Notes: a model not told the origin generated them from the sequence alone. Positions 25,139 through 33,583 are shown, numbered from the stretch's first letter. The stretch: DNA of 64,000 bases from Terrabacter sp040702505 (GCF_040702505.1 NZ_JBFBLC010000003.1:372001-436000), one strand, 5' to 3'. Numbers and translations: made by a program.

Positions 25139-25213
25139 GGGGTGAGCTGCCACGGGGTGAGCTGCCACGGGGTGAGCTGCCACGGGGTGAGCTGCCACGG
25201 GGTGAGCTGCCAC
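25139..25213. repeat. Five exact tandem copies of a 15-bp unit
   Basis: The unit GGGGTGAGCTGCCAC is repeated five times without change (25139, 25154, 25169, 25184 and 25199), directly between the dprA stop and the xerC promoter. It has no spacers, so it is not CRISPR. It resembles GGGGTGCGCTCTCGA in the tandem array near 27.0 kb. Copy number is likely variable between strains. Confidence 0.9.
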
Positions 25214-25233
25214 GGGGGCCCTCCGGGGCGGGC

Positions 25234-25262
25234 TTGCCAAGGACGCGCGCCTTTGCGATGGT
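25234..25262 (+). promoter_or_regulatory. xerC promoter, probably leaderless
   Basis: TTGCCA (25234-25239), exactly 17 bp, then GATGGT (25257-25262; preceded by TGC, an extended -10). The start codon GTG 25269 is only 6 nt downstream. Confidence 0.6.
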
Positions 25263-25268
25263 GCGCAA

Positions 25269-26231
25269 GTGACGGATGTGGCGCGGCCCCGAGAGGACGG
25301 CGAGGTGGGCGAAGAGGTGGAGGCGCTCCAGCACCACTCCGAGCTGCTCCACGCCTTCTCCCGTCACCTCGGTGCCGAGCGCGGACGTTCGGCCCACACC
25401 CGGCGTGCCTATCTCGGCGACGTCCGTCACCTGCTCGCCTTCGCCGCGGAGCAGGGCATCGGGGAGATCGGTGAGCTGCGCATCGGTGACCTCCGGTCGT
25501 GGCTGGGAGCGCAGGCCGATGCCGGCGCCGCCCGCGCCACGATCGCGCGGCGCGCCGCCTCCGCCCGCACCTTCCTGCGGTGGGCCGAGCACACCGGGCG
25601 TATCGCCACCGACCCCTCCCTGCGGCTGGTGGCGCCGAGGCGGCAGGCGCACCTTCCCGAGGTCCTGCGCCAGGGCGAGGCGAGCGCGCTGCTCGACCTG
25701 GCAGCGACGCGCGCCGACGACGACGACCCCGTCCACGTCCGGGACCGGGCGATGCTGGAGCTGCTCTACGCCAGCGGGATCCGGGTCGGCGAGCTCGCGG
25801 CCCTCGACATCGACGACGTGGACCGAGGGCAGGACGTCGTGCGCGTCATGGGCAAGGGGGCCAAGGAGCGCATCGTGCCTTTTGGCGCCCCGGCACGACG
25901 TGCCATCGAGGCCTGGCTGGCTGTCCGCCCGCGTCTCGTGCGGGACCACTCGGGGCCGGCGCTCTTCCTCGGCCGGCGCGGACGGCGCGTCGACACCCGC
26001 CAGGTGCGCTCGGCGGTGCACGAGCTGCTCTCGCACCTCCCGGACGCGCCCGACCTCGGCCCGCACGGTCTTCGGCACAGCGCCGCCACCCACCTGCTCG
26101 AAGGTGGCGCCGACCTGCGCATGGTGCAGGAGATCCTCGGCCACGCCAGCCTCGCCACGACCCAGATCTACACGCACGTGTCGGTCGACCGGCTGCGCCG
26201 CAGCTACGAGCAGGCACACCCGCGCGCCTGA
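25269..26231 (+). CDS. xerC: Tyrosine recombinase XerC
   Basis: A 320-residue site-specific recombinase that resolves chromosome dimers at dif together with XerD. The N-terminal SAM-like core-binding domain covers residues 25-115 (SELLHAFSRHLGAERG, HTRRAYLGDVRHLLAF). The catalytic set is complete: Arg in ASGIRVGELAAL, Lys in GKGAKER, HGLRHSAATHLL, LGHASLATTQIYTHVS with the nucleophilic Tyr. GTG 25269 follows a promoter without Shine-Dalgarno. The position after dprA matches the actinobacterial order dprA-xerC. No dif site was recognised in the window. Confidence 0.92.
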   Translation: MTDVARPREDGEVGEEVEALQHHSELLHAFSRHLGAERGRSAHTRRAYLGDVRHLLAFAAEQGIGEIGELRIGDLRSWLGAQADAGAARATIARRAASARTFLRWAEHTGRIATDPSLRLVAPRRQAHLPEVLRQGEASALLDLAATRADDDDPVHVRDRAMLELLYASGIRVGELAALDIDDVDRGQDVVRVMGKGAKERIVPFGAPARRAIEAWLAVRPRLVRDHSGPALFLGRRGRRVDTRQVRSAVHELLSHLPDAPDLGPHGLRHSAATHLLEGGADLRMVQEILGHASLATTQIYTHVSVDRLRRSYEQAHPRA

Positions 26232-26299
26232 GATCCCGACACGGCGGCGCACGGCCGGCCGAATGGGCCGTCCGGAGCGCGCCGGGCGTGGGCGGCGCC

Positions 26300-26857
26300 T
26301 CAGGTCAGGGGGAGCAGGACCACCCGGGCCCGGCCGACGAACGACAGCGGGTCCAGGTAGGTCTCTCCGCGCAACACACCCCAGTGCACGCAGGTGCGAG
26401 GAGCGCAGTGCCCAGGGGTGGAGGTCACGGCACCGACCGCCTCCCCACGACGGAGCACGGTGCCCACCGGCACGGAAGCAGCCACCGGCTCGAAGGTGCT
26501 CCGCAGGCCGTCGTCGTGCGACACCACGACGACGGACCGCCCCGCGATGACGCCGGCCCAGGTGACCTGGCCGTCCGTCGGAGCCAGCACCCGCTGGCCC
26601 TTGGTAGCGGCCAGGTCGAGGCCGCGGTGTCCCGGCAGCCACGGCTGGTCGGGCCGGTCGAAGCGTCGCGCCACCTCCGGCCGAGGCTGCAGCGGCCACG
26701 CCCACCGACCGGTCGCCGTGCGATCACCCGGTGTACTCGGCCCGGCGGCCGGCGCCGTGGGGGCAACCGCCGCGAGGTCGCTGGGCGGCCCTGCGCCCGC
26801 CGAGGTCGCAGCGGCGGCGGTGAGCACCACTGCCAGGAGTCCCGAGCCGATCGACAT
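26300..26857 (-). CDS. M23 family metallopeptidase (LytM-like), secreted
   Basis: A secreted peptidoglycan endopeptidase of about 185 residues. It has a signal peptide (MSIGSGLLAVVLTAAAATSAGAG), a Pro/Ala linker, and an M23 domain with the zinc ligands in GHRGLDLAA (His and Asp) and CVHWGV. Small M23 proteins of this type lie next to rpsB in many actinobacteria. ATG 26857 is chosen because it gives a normal signal peptide; an in-frame GTG at 26899 would put 14 polar residues in front. It converges on xerC (68-nt gap). Confidence 0.87.
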   Translation of the reverse strand: MSIGSGLLAVVLTAAAATSAGAGPPSDLAAVAPTAPAAGPSTPGDRTATGRWAWPLQPRPEVARRFDRPDQPWLPGHRGLDLAATKGQRVLAPTDGQVTWAGVIAGRSVVVVSHDDGLRSTFEPVAASVPVGTVLRRGEAVGAVTSTPGHCAPRTCVHWGVLRGETYLDPLSFVGRARVVLLPLT

Positions 26858-26956
26858 CTCCCCATGCTCGGCGGCGGAGCCTCCCGGATGGGGTGACACC
26901 GTCCTGCGCTGTGGGAAACCGCAGATGCGGCCGCAGGGTGTGGACGACCAGCCCCT

Positions 26957-27120
26957 CGAGAGCGCACTTCGTCACAGTCGAGTGTGCGGGCAACCCCACC
27001 AGTCACACAGCGCGTGAGTCGGATGGGGCGGGGTGCTCTCGATTGGGGCGGGGCGCGCTGTCGTGTGGGGCGGGGTGCGCTCTCGAATGGGGCCGGGCGC
27101 GGTCTCGAGTGGGGCGCGGG
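26957..27120. repeat. 22-bp repeat family, array 1
   Basis: One forward-type unit (CGAGAGCGC at 26957 to CACAGT ending at 26978) faces a run of opposite-type units at 27024, 27044, 27066 and 27088, with a partial one at 27110. Their consensus is TGGGGCGGGG[T/C]GCGCTCTCGA and the period is 22 bp. The same unit family is found at 52829-53008. The array ends exactly at the stop of the next gene and fills most of the 263-nt gap, which holds nothing else visible. Confidence 0.8.
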
Positions 27121-28284
27121 CTACGCCCGACCGGCGGCGGCGAGACGCCGGCTGGCCTCCACGAGGACGTCGTCCTGCTTGCAGAAGGCGAAGCGGACGA
27201 GCGTGCGCGCCGCCTCCTGGTTGTCGTGGAAGACCGACACCGGCACACCCACCACCCCGGCGAGCCCCGGCAGCCGGCGTGCGAACTCCAGCCCGTCCAC
27301 CGCGCCGAGCGGTGCCGCGTCCGCGATCACGAAGTAGGTGCCCGCCGGGCGCGACACCTGCAGACCGGAGGCGGCGAGCGCCGAGCACAGTAGGTCACGC
27401 TTGGCCTGCAGCGAGTCGCGCAGGCCGGCATACACGTCGTCACCGAGCCCGAGCGCGACGGCGACGGCCGGTTGGAACGGGCCCGACGCGACGAAGGTGA
27501 GGAACTGCTTGACGGTGCGGGCTGCGCTGACGGCCTCGGCCGGCCCCGAGAGCCACCCGACCTTCCAGCCCGTCGCCGAGAAGGTCTTGCCCGCGGAGCT
27601 GATCGTGATCGTGCGATCGAACATGCCGGGCAGCGTGGCCATGGGCACGTGCTCGGCTCCGTCGAAGACGAGGTGCTCGTACACCTCGTCTGTGACCACC
27701 CACGCGTCGTGCTCGCGCGCCAGCTCGGCGACGAGCTCGAGCTCGGCGCGGGTGAAGACCTTCCCCGTCGGGTTGTGTGGGGTGTTGAGCAGCACAAGGC
27801 GGGTCCGCGCCGAGAAGGCCGCCCGCAGCGACGCCTCGTCGACCGCGAAGTCGGGGAAGCGCAGCACCGACGTGCGGCGGGTCGCGCCGGCGAGGGCGAT
27901 CGTCGCGGCATACGAGTCGTAATAGGGCTCGAAGGTGACGACCTCGTCGCCGGGCTCGCACAGCGCGAGCACGACGGCGGCGATCGCCTCGGTGGCCCCT
28001 GCCGTGACCAGGACCTGCGACGAGGGGTCGAGCGCCAGGCCGTAGAAGCGCCGCTGGTGCTCGGCGACGGCGTCGAGCAGCTCCGGCACGCCGGCCCCCG
28101 GCGGGTACTGGTTGCGACCGCCGTCGATGGCCGCCTTCGCCGCATCGAGCATCTCCCGCGGGCCGTCGGTGTCGGGGAAGCCCTGCCCGAGGTTGATGCT
28201 GCCGGTGCGCTGGGCGAGTGCCGACATCTCGGCGAAGATCGTGGGCCCGAAGGGGTGCATCCGGGAGATCAGCGGCGTCCTCAT
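27121..28284 (-). CDS. PLP-dependent aminotransferase, class I/II
   Basis: A 387-residue fold-type I aminotransferase, close to the kynurenine-oxoglutarate/methionine aminotransferase group (YbdL/DapC-like). Visible features are INLGQGFPDTDGP, TAGATEAIAA, NTPHNPTGKVF, VVTDEVYEHLVFDG, and the PLP lysine in SSAGKTFSATGWKVGW. It transfers amino groups between an amino acid (perhaps Met, Gln or Kyn) and a 2-oxo acid; the exact donor cannot be told. ATG 28284 follows TACGCT by 6 nt (leaderless). Confidence 0.88.
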   Translation of the reverse strand: MRTPLISRMHPFGPTIFAEMSALAQRTGSINLGQGFPDTDGPREMLDAAKAAIDGGRNQYPPGAGVPELLDAVAEHQRRFYGLALDPSSQVLVTAGATEAIAAVVLALCEPGDEVVTFEPYYDSYAATIALAGATRRTSVLRFPDFAVDEASLRAAFSARTRLVLLNTPHNPTGKVFTRAELELVAELAREHDAWVVTDEVYEHLVFDGAEHVPMATLPGMFDRTITISSAGKTFSATGWKVGWLSGPAEAVSAARTVKQFLTFVASGPFQPAVAVALGLGDDVYAGLRDSLQAKRDLLCSALAASGLQVSRPAGTYFVIADAAPLGAVDGLEFARRLPGLAGVVGVPVSVFHDNQEAARTLVRFAFCKQDDVLVEASRRLAAAGRA

Positions 28285-28290
28285 GGGCCG

Positions 28291-28296
28291 AGCGTA
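28291..28296 (-). promoter_or_regulatory. -10 box (TACGCT) of a leaderless promoter, aminotransferase
   Basis: Read on the minus strand, TACGCT ends 6 nt before ATG 28284 and no Shine-Dalgarno is present. The upstream terminator hairpin at 28325-28367 isolates this promoter from the membrane-protein gene. Confidence 0.5.
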
Positions 28297-28324
28297 GCCA
28301 CGGAGCCTGCGCCTCCCCGGCCGC

Positions 28325-28367
28325 GGACCCCTGACCAGGCGCGGAGACCCCGCCTGGTCAGGGGTCC
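28325..28367 (-). terminator. Strong terminator after the multispan membrane-protein gene
   Basis: A perfect 17-bp inverted repeat (28325-28341 with 28351-28367, 9-nt loop) lies about 95 nt downstream of the minus-strand gene that ends at 28463. A GTATGCCG copy at 28445 lies between the gene and the hairpin. Confidence 0.75.
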
Positions 28368-28462
28368 GGGCGGGATCTCCATCCACCCCATCGTCGGGCG
28401 GCCGCACCGCGTTACACGCCCTCGCCGTTGGGGGTGTGCCGGGCGTATGCCGTCCGGCCGGC

Positions 28463-30400
28463 TCAGGACGTCGCCGGGCTCCCGGAGCCGCCGCCCAGGC
28501 CGCACCCGGTGACGCGGTAGAGGGTGTACTCGCCGTCCGTGCGCACCGCCTGGACACCGTCGACCTTGTCGAGGTCCTTCAGGCCCGAGGACCGCTCCGG
28601 CTTGTCGAGCCAGTAGACGTGGCTCGAGTCGATGGCCCAGCGGACGTTGTTGCGGACCAGGGCCTCGCACACGTCGGGCCGCTGCGCCATGTTGTCGAAG
28701 CCGGTGCCGATGAGGATCTGGTCTCCGGTCGTCGGGATGGGGATGGAGCGGTAGAGCGTGTCGGTGCCGAAGAGCGGCCACATGAGCGGCGAGCCGTTCT
28801 CGGGCCGTCCCACGACGGCCTGGCCCGTCGGGATGAGCTGCGCCAGTCGGGCGAGGGACTGCTGCTCCTGCTCGCTGAGGATGACCTTCTTGGGGTCGTC
28901 CGGCTGGAAGAAGCCGGTCAGCATGTCGTCCCGGGTCCCGCCGTTGAGCCCGAGGGTCAGCACAGGGATGACGAGCACGGCGACGACCGCGGCCAGCAGG
29001 GGCCGTCGTCCGATCGCCGGCACCCGGGAGAGCAGCGCCCGCGCGGCCGGCGCTGCGGCGGCCACGATGACGACGCCCGGCACGGCAGCCAGCGAGGCCA
29101 GCCGGACCTTGTCGTTGTACCAGTAGCCGGTGAGCAGCGCGGTCCACGACATCGTCGACCACGCCGCGAGCACGTAGAGCACGATGCACGCCACCCACAT
29201 GGCCACGACCGGAAGGGCAGCGCGGGCACGCAGCACGATCCAGCCGATTCCCAGGACCAGCAGCACGAGCAGGCCCCAGAGCACCGCGGAGATCAGCACG
29301 CGGCCCCCGACGACCTCGACGAGCGCGGTCCACACGGAGACCTTGTTGTCCCACTGGTAGGACTGCGTCGAGGCGAGCTGGGCCGAGACCGACGGGGCCG
29401 CGACCAGACCGGCCGCGACGAGCACGGCCACGATGCCGAGGTCCCTGGCCACAACGAGCCAGGAGACGTGGTGCAGCAGCCCGGCGCGCAGCCGGGCGGT
29501 GGCGAACCACACGAGGGCGAACACCACGAGGGCGACGAGCGCGTTGGGCTGGATGAGCGCGAGGCCCGGCATCGCGGCCACGAAGGCCAGCCACTGGCCG
29601 ACCCGGCCCGAGCGCGCGGCCTGCAGCATCAGGGCGAGGGCGCCGGGGGTCAGCGCGGTCGCCATGAGGTTGGGCCACAGCACCCCCCAGCCGAGGAGGG
29701 TCGTCGGGAAGGCGATGAAGGCCGCCGAGGCGAACCCGGCGGCATACGTCACGAGGCGCGAGGTGCCCAGCGCGTGCCGGACGAGCGCCACGCATCCCAC
29801 GGGCCACGCCACGGCCGCGAGCACGATGGTGGCGACGTTCGTCCCCGGGAGCACCCCGGCGCTGCCCGGCAGCAGGCCCGTCGCCACCCACGCGTGGAAG
29901 CCATTGGGATAGAAGGTCGGGTTGACGATCGAGAAGTTGCCGGACTCGAGGAAGGTCTTGATCCGGCCCAGGTGGTAGACGGCGTCGGGGGAGTCGACGA
30001 GCTGGTCGGGCCGGCCGATCGCGGGCAGGATCGTCGCGAGGGCGAGGACGGCGCCGATCGCGATGGCGACGACGGCGTCGGGGCGCGGACGGCCCAACAG
30101 GCGCCGGGCCGGGTGCAGGTCGGTGTCGTGGCGGCCGAAGAGTCGCCGGGCCAGCCACGCCACCGCGACGGACACCAGCGTCACGACGAGGAGCGGCACG
30201 AGGCCCCAGCGGACGCCGACGCGCTGGGCCACGGTCGCGAAGGCGGCGATGATGCCGGTGGAGACGGCGGGCGAGACGGCCAGCGCCTCGAGCCCACGGG
30301 CGCCGAGGGCACGCACGACGAGCCAGCCGGGCAGGAACAGCACCACCGTGAGGACGACGAAGGTCGGGACCGTGTCCACCCAGTGAGCCATGCGGGCCAT
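28463..30400 (-). CDS. Multispan membrane protein, probable glycosyltransferase-like (DUF6541 type)
   Basis: A 645-residue protein with 12 or more predicted membrane helices and a soluble C-terminal part of about 180 residues. A conserved patch SPDAVYHLGRIKTFLESGNFSIVNPTFYP lies in the first large loop; acidic/His residues there recall GT-C enzymes that use lipid-linked sugars. The style matches actinobacterial DUF6541 membrane proteins, many near cell-envelope sugar genes. No biochemical role is established. ATG 30400 is the preferred start; ATG 30391 is possible. It is divergent from rpsB. Confidence 0.75.
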   Translation of the reverse strand: MARMAHWVDTVPTFVVLTVVLFLPGWLVVRALGARGLEALAVSPAVSTGIIAAFATVAQRVGVRWGLVPLLVVTLVSVAVAWLARRLFGRHDTDLHPARRLLGRPRPDAVVAIAIGAVLALATILPAIGRPDQLVDSPDAVYHLGRIKTFLESGNFSIVNPTFYPNGFHAWVATGLLPGSAGVLPGTNVATIVLAAVAWPVGCVALVRHALGTSRLVTYAAGFASAAFIAFPTTLLGWGVLWPNLMATALTPGALALMLQAARSGRVGQWLAFVAAMPGLALIQPNALVALVVFALVWFATARLRAGLLHHVSWLVVARDLGIVAVLVAAGLVAAPSVSAQLASTQSYQWDNKVSVWTALVEVVGGRVLISAVLWGLLVLLVLGIGWIVLRARAALPVVAMWVACIVLYVLAAWSTMSWTALLTGYWYNDKVRLASLAAVPGVVIVAAAAPAARALLSRVPAIGRRPLLAAVVAVLVIPVLTLGLNGGTRDDMLTGFFQPDDPKKVILSEQEQQSLARLAQLIPTGQAVVGRPENGSPLMWPLFGTDTLYRSIPIPTTGDQILIGTGFDNMAQRPDVCEALVRNNVRWAIDSSHVYWLDKPERSSGLKDLDKVDGVQAVRTDGEYTLYRVTGCGLGGGSGSPATS

Positions 30401-30429
30401 TGTGGCGGGTGTCCGCGATTTCACCACGA

Positions 30430-30677
30430 CCCGGGTCAGCCCGTAGCATGGTCTGCGGTCACGTGTGCCTGCGCACGCGGGGCCTAAATTCGCGCGTCTT
30501 CTGCCGGTCCGCCGGACCGGGTCGCACCACGGCAGTCCCCACCTTCGGGCGGGGCGGGGTGCGTCAGGCGCCAGGAGTGAGGTCGTACGCCGCCCGCCGG
30601 GTCACGTGCTCCACGTGGCCCCGAGCGTCGCCCGCCCACGCACAACTGACAACAACGACACAAGGGAGAACACGGCA
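30430..30677 (+). promoter_or_regulatory. rpsB promoter and long structured leader
   Basis: Two -10-like words occur in the 277-nt gap: TAGCAT (30444-30449, with TTTCAC 19 bp upstream) and TAAATT (30485-30490). The leader contains a 7-bp perfect hairpin (30504-30510 with 30514-30520) and a G/C-rich second half. Long leaders of rpsB-tsf are autoregulated by S2 in other bacteria; control here is inferred only. Confidence 0.4.
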
Positions 30678-31589
30678 ATGGCCGTCGTCACCATGCGCCA
30701 GCTCCTCGAGAGCGGCGTCCACTTCGGGCACCAGACCCGTCGCTGGAACCCGAAGATGAAGCGCTTCATCATGACCGAGCGCAACGGCATCTACATCATC
30801 GACCTGCAGCAGTCGCTGACGTACATCAACAACGCCTACGAGTTCGTCAAGGAGACGGTCGCCCACGGCGGCACCATCCTCTTCGTCGGCACGAAGAAGC
30901 AGGCCCAGGAGCCCGTCGCCGAGCAGGCGACCCGCGTCGGCATGCCGTACGTCAACCACCGCTGGCTCGGTGGCATGCTCACCAACTTCCAGACGATCTC
31001 CAAGCGCCTCACGCGCCTCAAGGAGCTCGAGGAGCTGAACTTCGACGACGTGGCCGGCTCGGGCTACACGAAGAAGGAGCTGCTCATCCTCAAGCGCGAG
31101 AAGGACAAGCTCGAGAAGACCCTCGGCGGCATCCGCACGATGGCCAAGGTCCCCTCGGCCGTGTGGATCGTCGACACGAAGAAGGAGCACCTCGCCGTCG
31201 ACGAGGCCCGCAAGCTCGGCCTGCCGGTCATCGCGATCCTCGACACGAACTGCGACCCCGACGAGGTCGACTACAAGATCCCCGGCAACGACGACGCGAT
31301 CCGCTCCGTCACGCTGCTGACGCGGGTCATCGCTGACGCCGTGGCCGACGGCCTGGTCCAGCGCTCGTCCGGCAAGACCGGTGCCGACGCGCAGGCCGAG
31401 GAGCCGCTGGCCGAGTGGGAGCGCGAGCTCTACGCCGAGGCCGCTGCCGCGACCGAGACCGCTCCGGTCGAGACGCCGGCCCCCGAGGTCGCCGCCGAGA
31501 TCGCGATCGACGCCCCCGCCGAGGCTCCGGCAGAGGCTCCTGCCGAGGCCCCCGCTGCTGACGCGACGGCCGGTGCCGAGCAGGCCTGA
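30678..31589 (+). CDS. rpsB: Small ribosomal subunit protein uS2
   Basis: Ribosomal protein S2, 303 residues. Core signatures are MRQLLESGVHFGHQTRRWNPK, FVGTKKQAQE, NHRWLGGMLTNF and DTNCDPDEVDY. Past residue 255 there is a tail of about 45 residues rich in Glu/Ala/Pro with a short repeated element (AEAPAEAPAEAPA), longer than E. coli S2. ATG 30678 follows AAGGGAG. It is co-transcribed with tsf 64 nt downstream. Confidence 0.97.
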   Translation: MAVVTMRQLLESGVHFGHQTRRWNPKMKRFIMTERNGIYIIDLQQSLTYINNAYEFVKETVAHGGTILFVGTKKQAQEPVAEQATRVGMPYVNHRWLGGMLTNFQTISKRLTRLKELEELNFDDVAGSGYTKKELLILKREKDKLEKTLGGIRTMAKVPSAVWIVDTKKEHLAVDEARKLGLPVIAILDTNCDPDEVDYKIPGNDDAIRSVTLLTRVIADAVADGLVQRSSGKTGADAQAEEPLAEWERELYAEAAAATETAPVETPAPEVAAEIAIDAPAEAPAEAPAEAPAADATAGAEQA

Positions 31590-31653
31590 GCCTGTCGGCC
31601 GACCGCCCCAGCACCCAAGTCAATCTCCACTGACGAAAAGAGCGATACAGAGC

Positions 31654-32484
31654 ATGGCGAACTACACCGCCGCTGACATCAAGGCGCTGCGCGAGCAGAC
31701 CGGCGCCGGCATGATGGACGTCAAGAAGGCGCTCGACGAGGCCGACGGCGACCGCGCCAAGGCCGTCGAGATCCTTCGCGTCAAGGGCCTCAAGGGCGTC
31801 ACGAAGCGTGAGGGCCGCTCGGCCTCCAACGGCCTCGTGACCGCCCAGGCCGCCGACGGCGTCGGCACGCTGGTCGAGGTCAACTGCGAGACCGACTTCG
31901 TCGCCAAGGGCGAGAAGTTCATCGCCCTGGCCGACCAGGTCCTCGCGCAGGCCGTCGCCTCCGGCGCGACCGACGCCGACTCGCTCCTCAAGAGCAACCT
32001 CGAGGACGGCCGCACCGTCCAGGAGCTGCTCGACGAGGCCAACGCCACCATCGGCGAGAAGATCGAGGTCCGCCGCGTGGCGCGCCTCGAGGGCGAGAAG
32101 GTCGTCTCCTACCTGCACAAGACGAGCCCCGACCTGCCCGCGCAGATCGGTGTCCTCGTGGCCCTCGAGGGCGGCGACGACACCGTCGGCCGCGACGTCG
32201 CGATGCACATCGCGGCGTTCAGCCCGACGGTACTCTCGCGCGACGAGGTCCCGGCCGAGACGGTCGAGAACGAGCGTCGCGTCGCCGAGGCCACGGCCAA
32301 GGAGGAGGGCAAGCCCGAGGCCGCCCTTCCCCGCATCGTCGAGGGCCGCGTCAACGGCTTCTTCAAGGAGAACGTCCTGCTCGAGCAGGCCTTCGCCAAG
32401 GACGCCAAGAAGACGGTCGGCAAGGTGCTCGAGGAGGGCGGCGCCACGGCGAAGTCCTTCGCGCGCTTCCGCGTCGGCCAGTGA
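31654..32484 (+). CDS. tsf: Elongation factor Ts
   Basis: A 276-residue guanine-nucleotide exchange factor for EF-Tu. The N-terminal UBA-like domain contains LREQTGAGMMDVKKALDEA. The core contains the TDFVAK motif (EVNCETDFVAKGEKF), which contacts the EF-Tu GTPase, and MHIAAFSP. The C-terminus KSFARFRVGQ is typical for actinobacteria. The length is normal. Strong terminator downstream. Confidence 0.97.
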   Translation: MANYTAADIKALREQTGAGMMDVKKALDEADGDRAKAVEILRVKGLKGVTKREGRSASNGLVTAQAADGVGTLVEVNCETDFVAKGEKFIALADQVLAQAVASGATDADSLLKSNLEDGRTVQELLDEANATIGEKIEVRRVARLEGEKVVSYLHKTSPDLPAQIGVLVALEGGDDTVGRDVAMHIAAFSPTVLSRDEVPAETVENERRVAEATAKEEGKPEAALPRIVEGRVNGFFKENVLLEQAFAKDAKKTVGKVLEEGGATAKSFARFRVGQ

Positions 32485-32524
32485 GGTCCTGACCTCCTCG
32501 CGCACTCGCGCAGCACGACCACGT

Positions 32525-32556
32525 ATGCCGGTCGCTCCCTCGGGGGCGACCGGCAT
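32525..32556 (+). terminator. rpsB-tsf terminator containing the genome word GTATGCCG
   Basis: A hairpin of up to 15 bp (ATGCCGGTCGC at 32525-32535 pairs with GCGACCGGCAT at 32546-32556) lies about 40 nt after tsf. Its 5' arm includes most of the GTATGCCG copy at 32523, and the 3' arm carries CGGCAT, so the word is nearly duplicated in inverted orientation. Confidence 0.75.
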
Positions 32557-32687
32557 CGTCGTGTCCGGGCCCGGTCTCCGGCGCCCCGGCGTGCCTCAGG
32601 GCGCGGTGGGTCCCCGCCGACGCCGTGAGTCGCGCAGGCCCCGGGGTAGGGGATGCGCACATCCGAAGCGGGAGTGAAGGAGACGTG

Positions 32688-33449
32688 ATGGGTGCGCAGG
32701 ACCAGAGGCCCCAGGTGTTCGAGGCGGGCGCGACCGAGGCGCGCGACAGGTCGGTGGAGCAGCCGGTGGACCAGCAGGGCGCGGAGGAAGGCCCGGAGAC
32801 CTCGGGCGCCCTCGTCGAGGTGCCGGCGCGCGAGGTCGTCCCGGCGGATGATGGCAACGGAGCGGACGAGGGCGTGCCCATCGACGCGGACGACGACCGG
32901 ACTCCGCGCTACCACGACGCCGGAGCGGCCAGCACGTCAGAGCATGAGGCGGGGGCCATCACCGCGACGACGGCCCTCGTGGGCGAGGCCGGCGACATGG
33001 GCCAGGCAGGCGGCGCAGGCGACCAGGGCGACGACGACGGGGGCGGCGACGAAGGCGACCTCGGTGCCGGCCCCGACGGAGGACATGTTCGCGTGGGGGA
33101 GGAGACCTCGAGCTCGATCAGGTACTCCCAGGAGATCACGTCCCCCGAGGAAGGGCCGGAACGTGAGGGCCGTAGTCTCGCCACCACGCACCACGAGGTC
33201 ATCAAGGAGTGGGCGGGGGAACGCGGCGCGACCCCGGCGACCGTGGACGGCACGGAGCACGGCGACCACCTGGGAGTGCTGCGCCTGGACTTCAGTGGAG
33301 ACAACGCGAACCTGCGGCACGTCAGCTGGGAGGAGTGGTTCGAGACCTTCGACGTCCGGCGGCTGAACTTCATCTACCAGGAGAACCGGCGCGACGGACG
33401 GCAGTCGAACTTCTTCCGCCTGGAGAGCCCGGACCGCGAGGACGGCTGA
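32688..33449 (+). CDS. Acidic low-complexity protein with a conserved small C-terminal domain
   Basis: 253 residues. The first about 165 are acidic and disordered (runs such as GDQGDDDGGGDEGD). The last about 90 form a compact conserved-looking domain: ATTHHEVIKEWAGERGATPA, then GVLRLDF, SWEEWFETFD and FIYQENRRDGRQSNFFRLES. Similar stand-alone small proteins occur in many bacteria, sometimes misnamed as glucan branching enzyme; the function is unknown. ATG 32688 has a clear GAAGGAGA site. The N-terminal half has less regular codon usage, so its extent is less certain than that of the C-terminal domain. It is monocistronic. Confidence 0.7.
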   Translation: MGAQDQRPQVFEAGATEARDRSVEQPVDQQGAEEGPETSGALVEVPAREVVPADDGNGADEGVPIDADDDRTPRYHDAGAASTSEHEAGAITATTALVGEAGDMGQAGGAGDQGDDDGGGDEGDLGAGPDGGHVRVGEETSSSIRYSQEITSPEEGPEREGRSLATTHHEVIKEWAGERGATPATVDGTEHGDHLGVLRLDFSGDNANLRHVSWEEWFETFDVRRLNFIYQENRRDGRQSNFFRLESPDREDG

Positions 33450-33583
33450 GGCACCGGCTCGCGGTGCCGGCGCACCCGTCAGCGTTCGGTCGGACGCAGA
33501 GTTCCGGTCACCGCGGGGGACGTGTCTCGGAGGTCACACCGGCGCTGTTCCGTGGTTCACAGCCCGCGGCATACCCGCAGGGG

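Noticed and set aside
25139..25213. CRISPR array
   Set aside because: Units are 15 bp, directly adjacent, with no spacers; no cas genes nearby. The 22-bp arrays at 27 and 53 kb also lack spacers.
32109..32915. A minus-strand gene overlapping tsf and the acidic protein
   Set aside because: No motif, poor composition, and it overlaps the unmistakable tsf gene.
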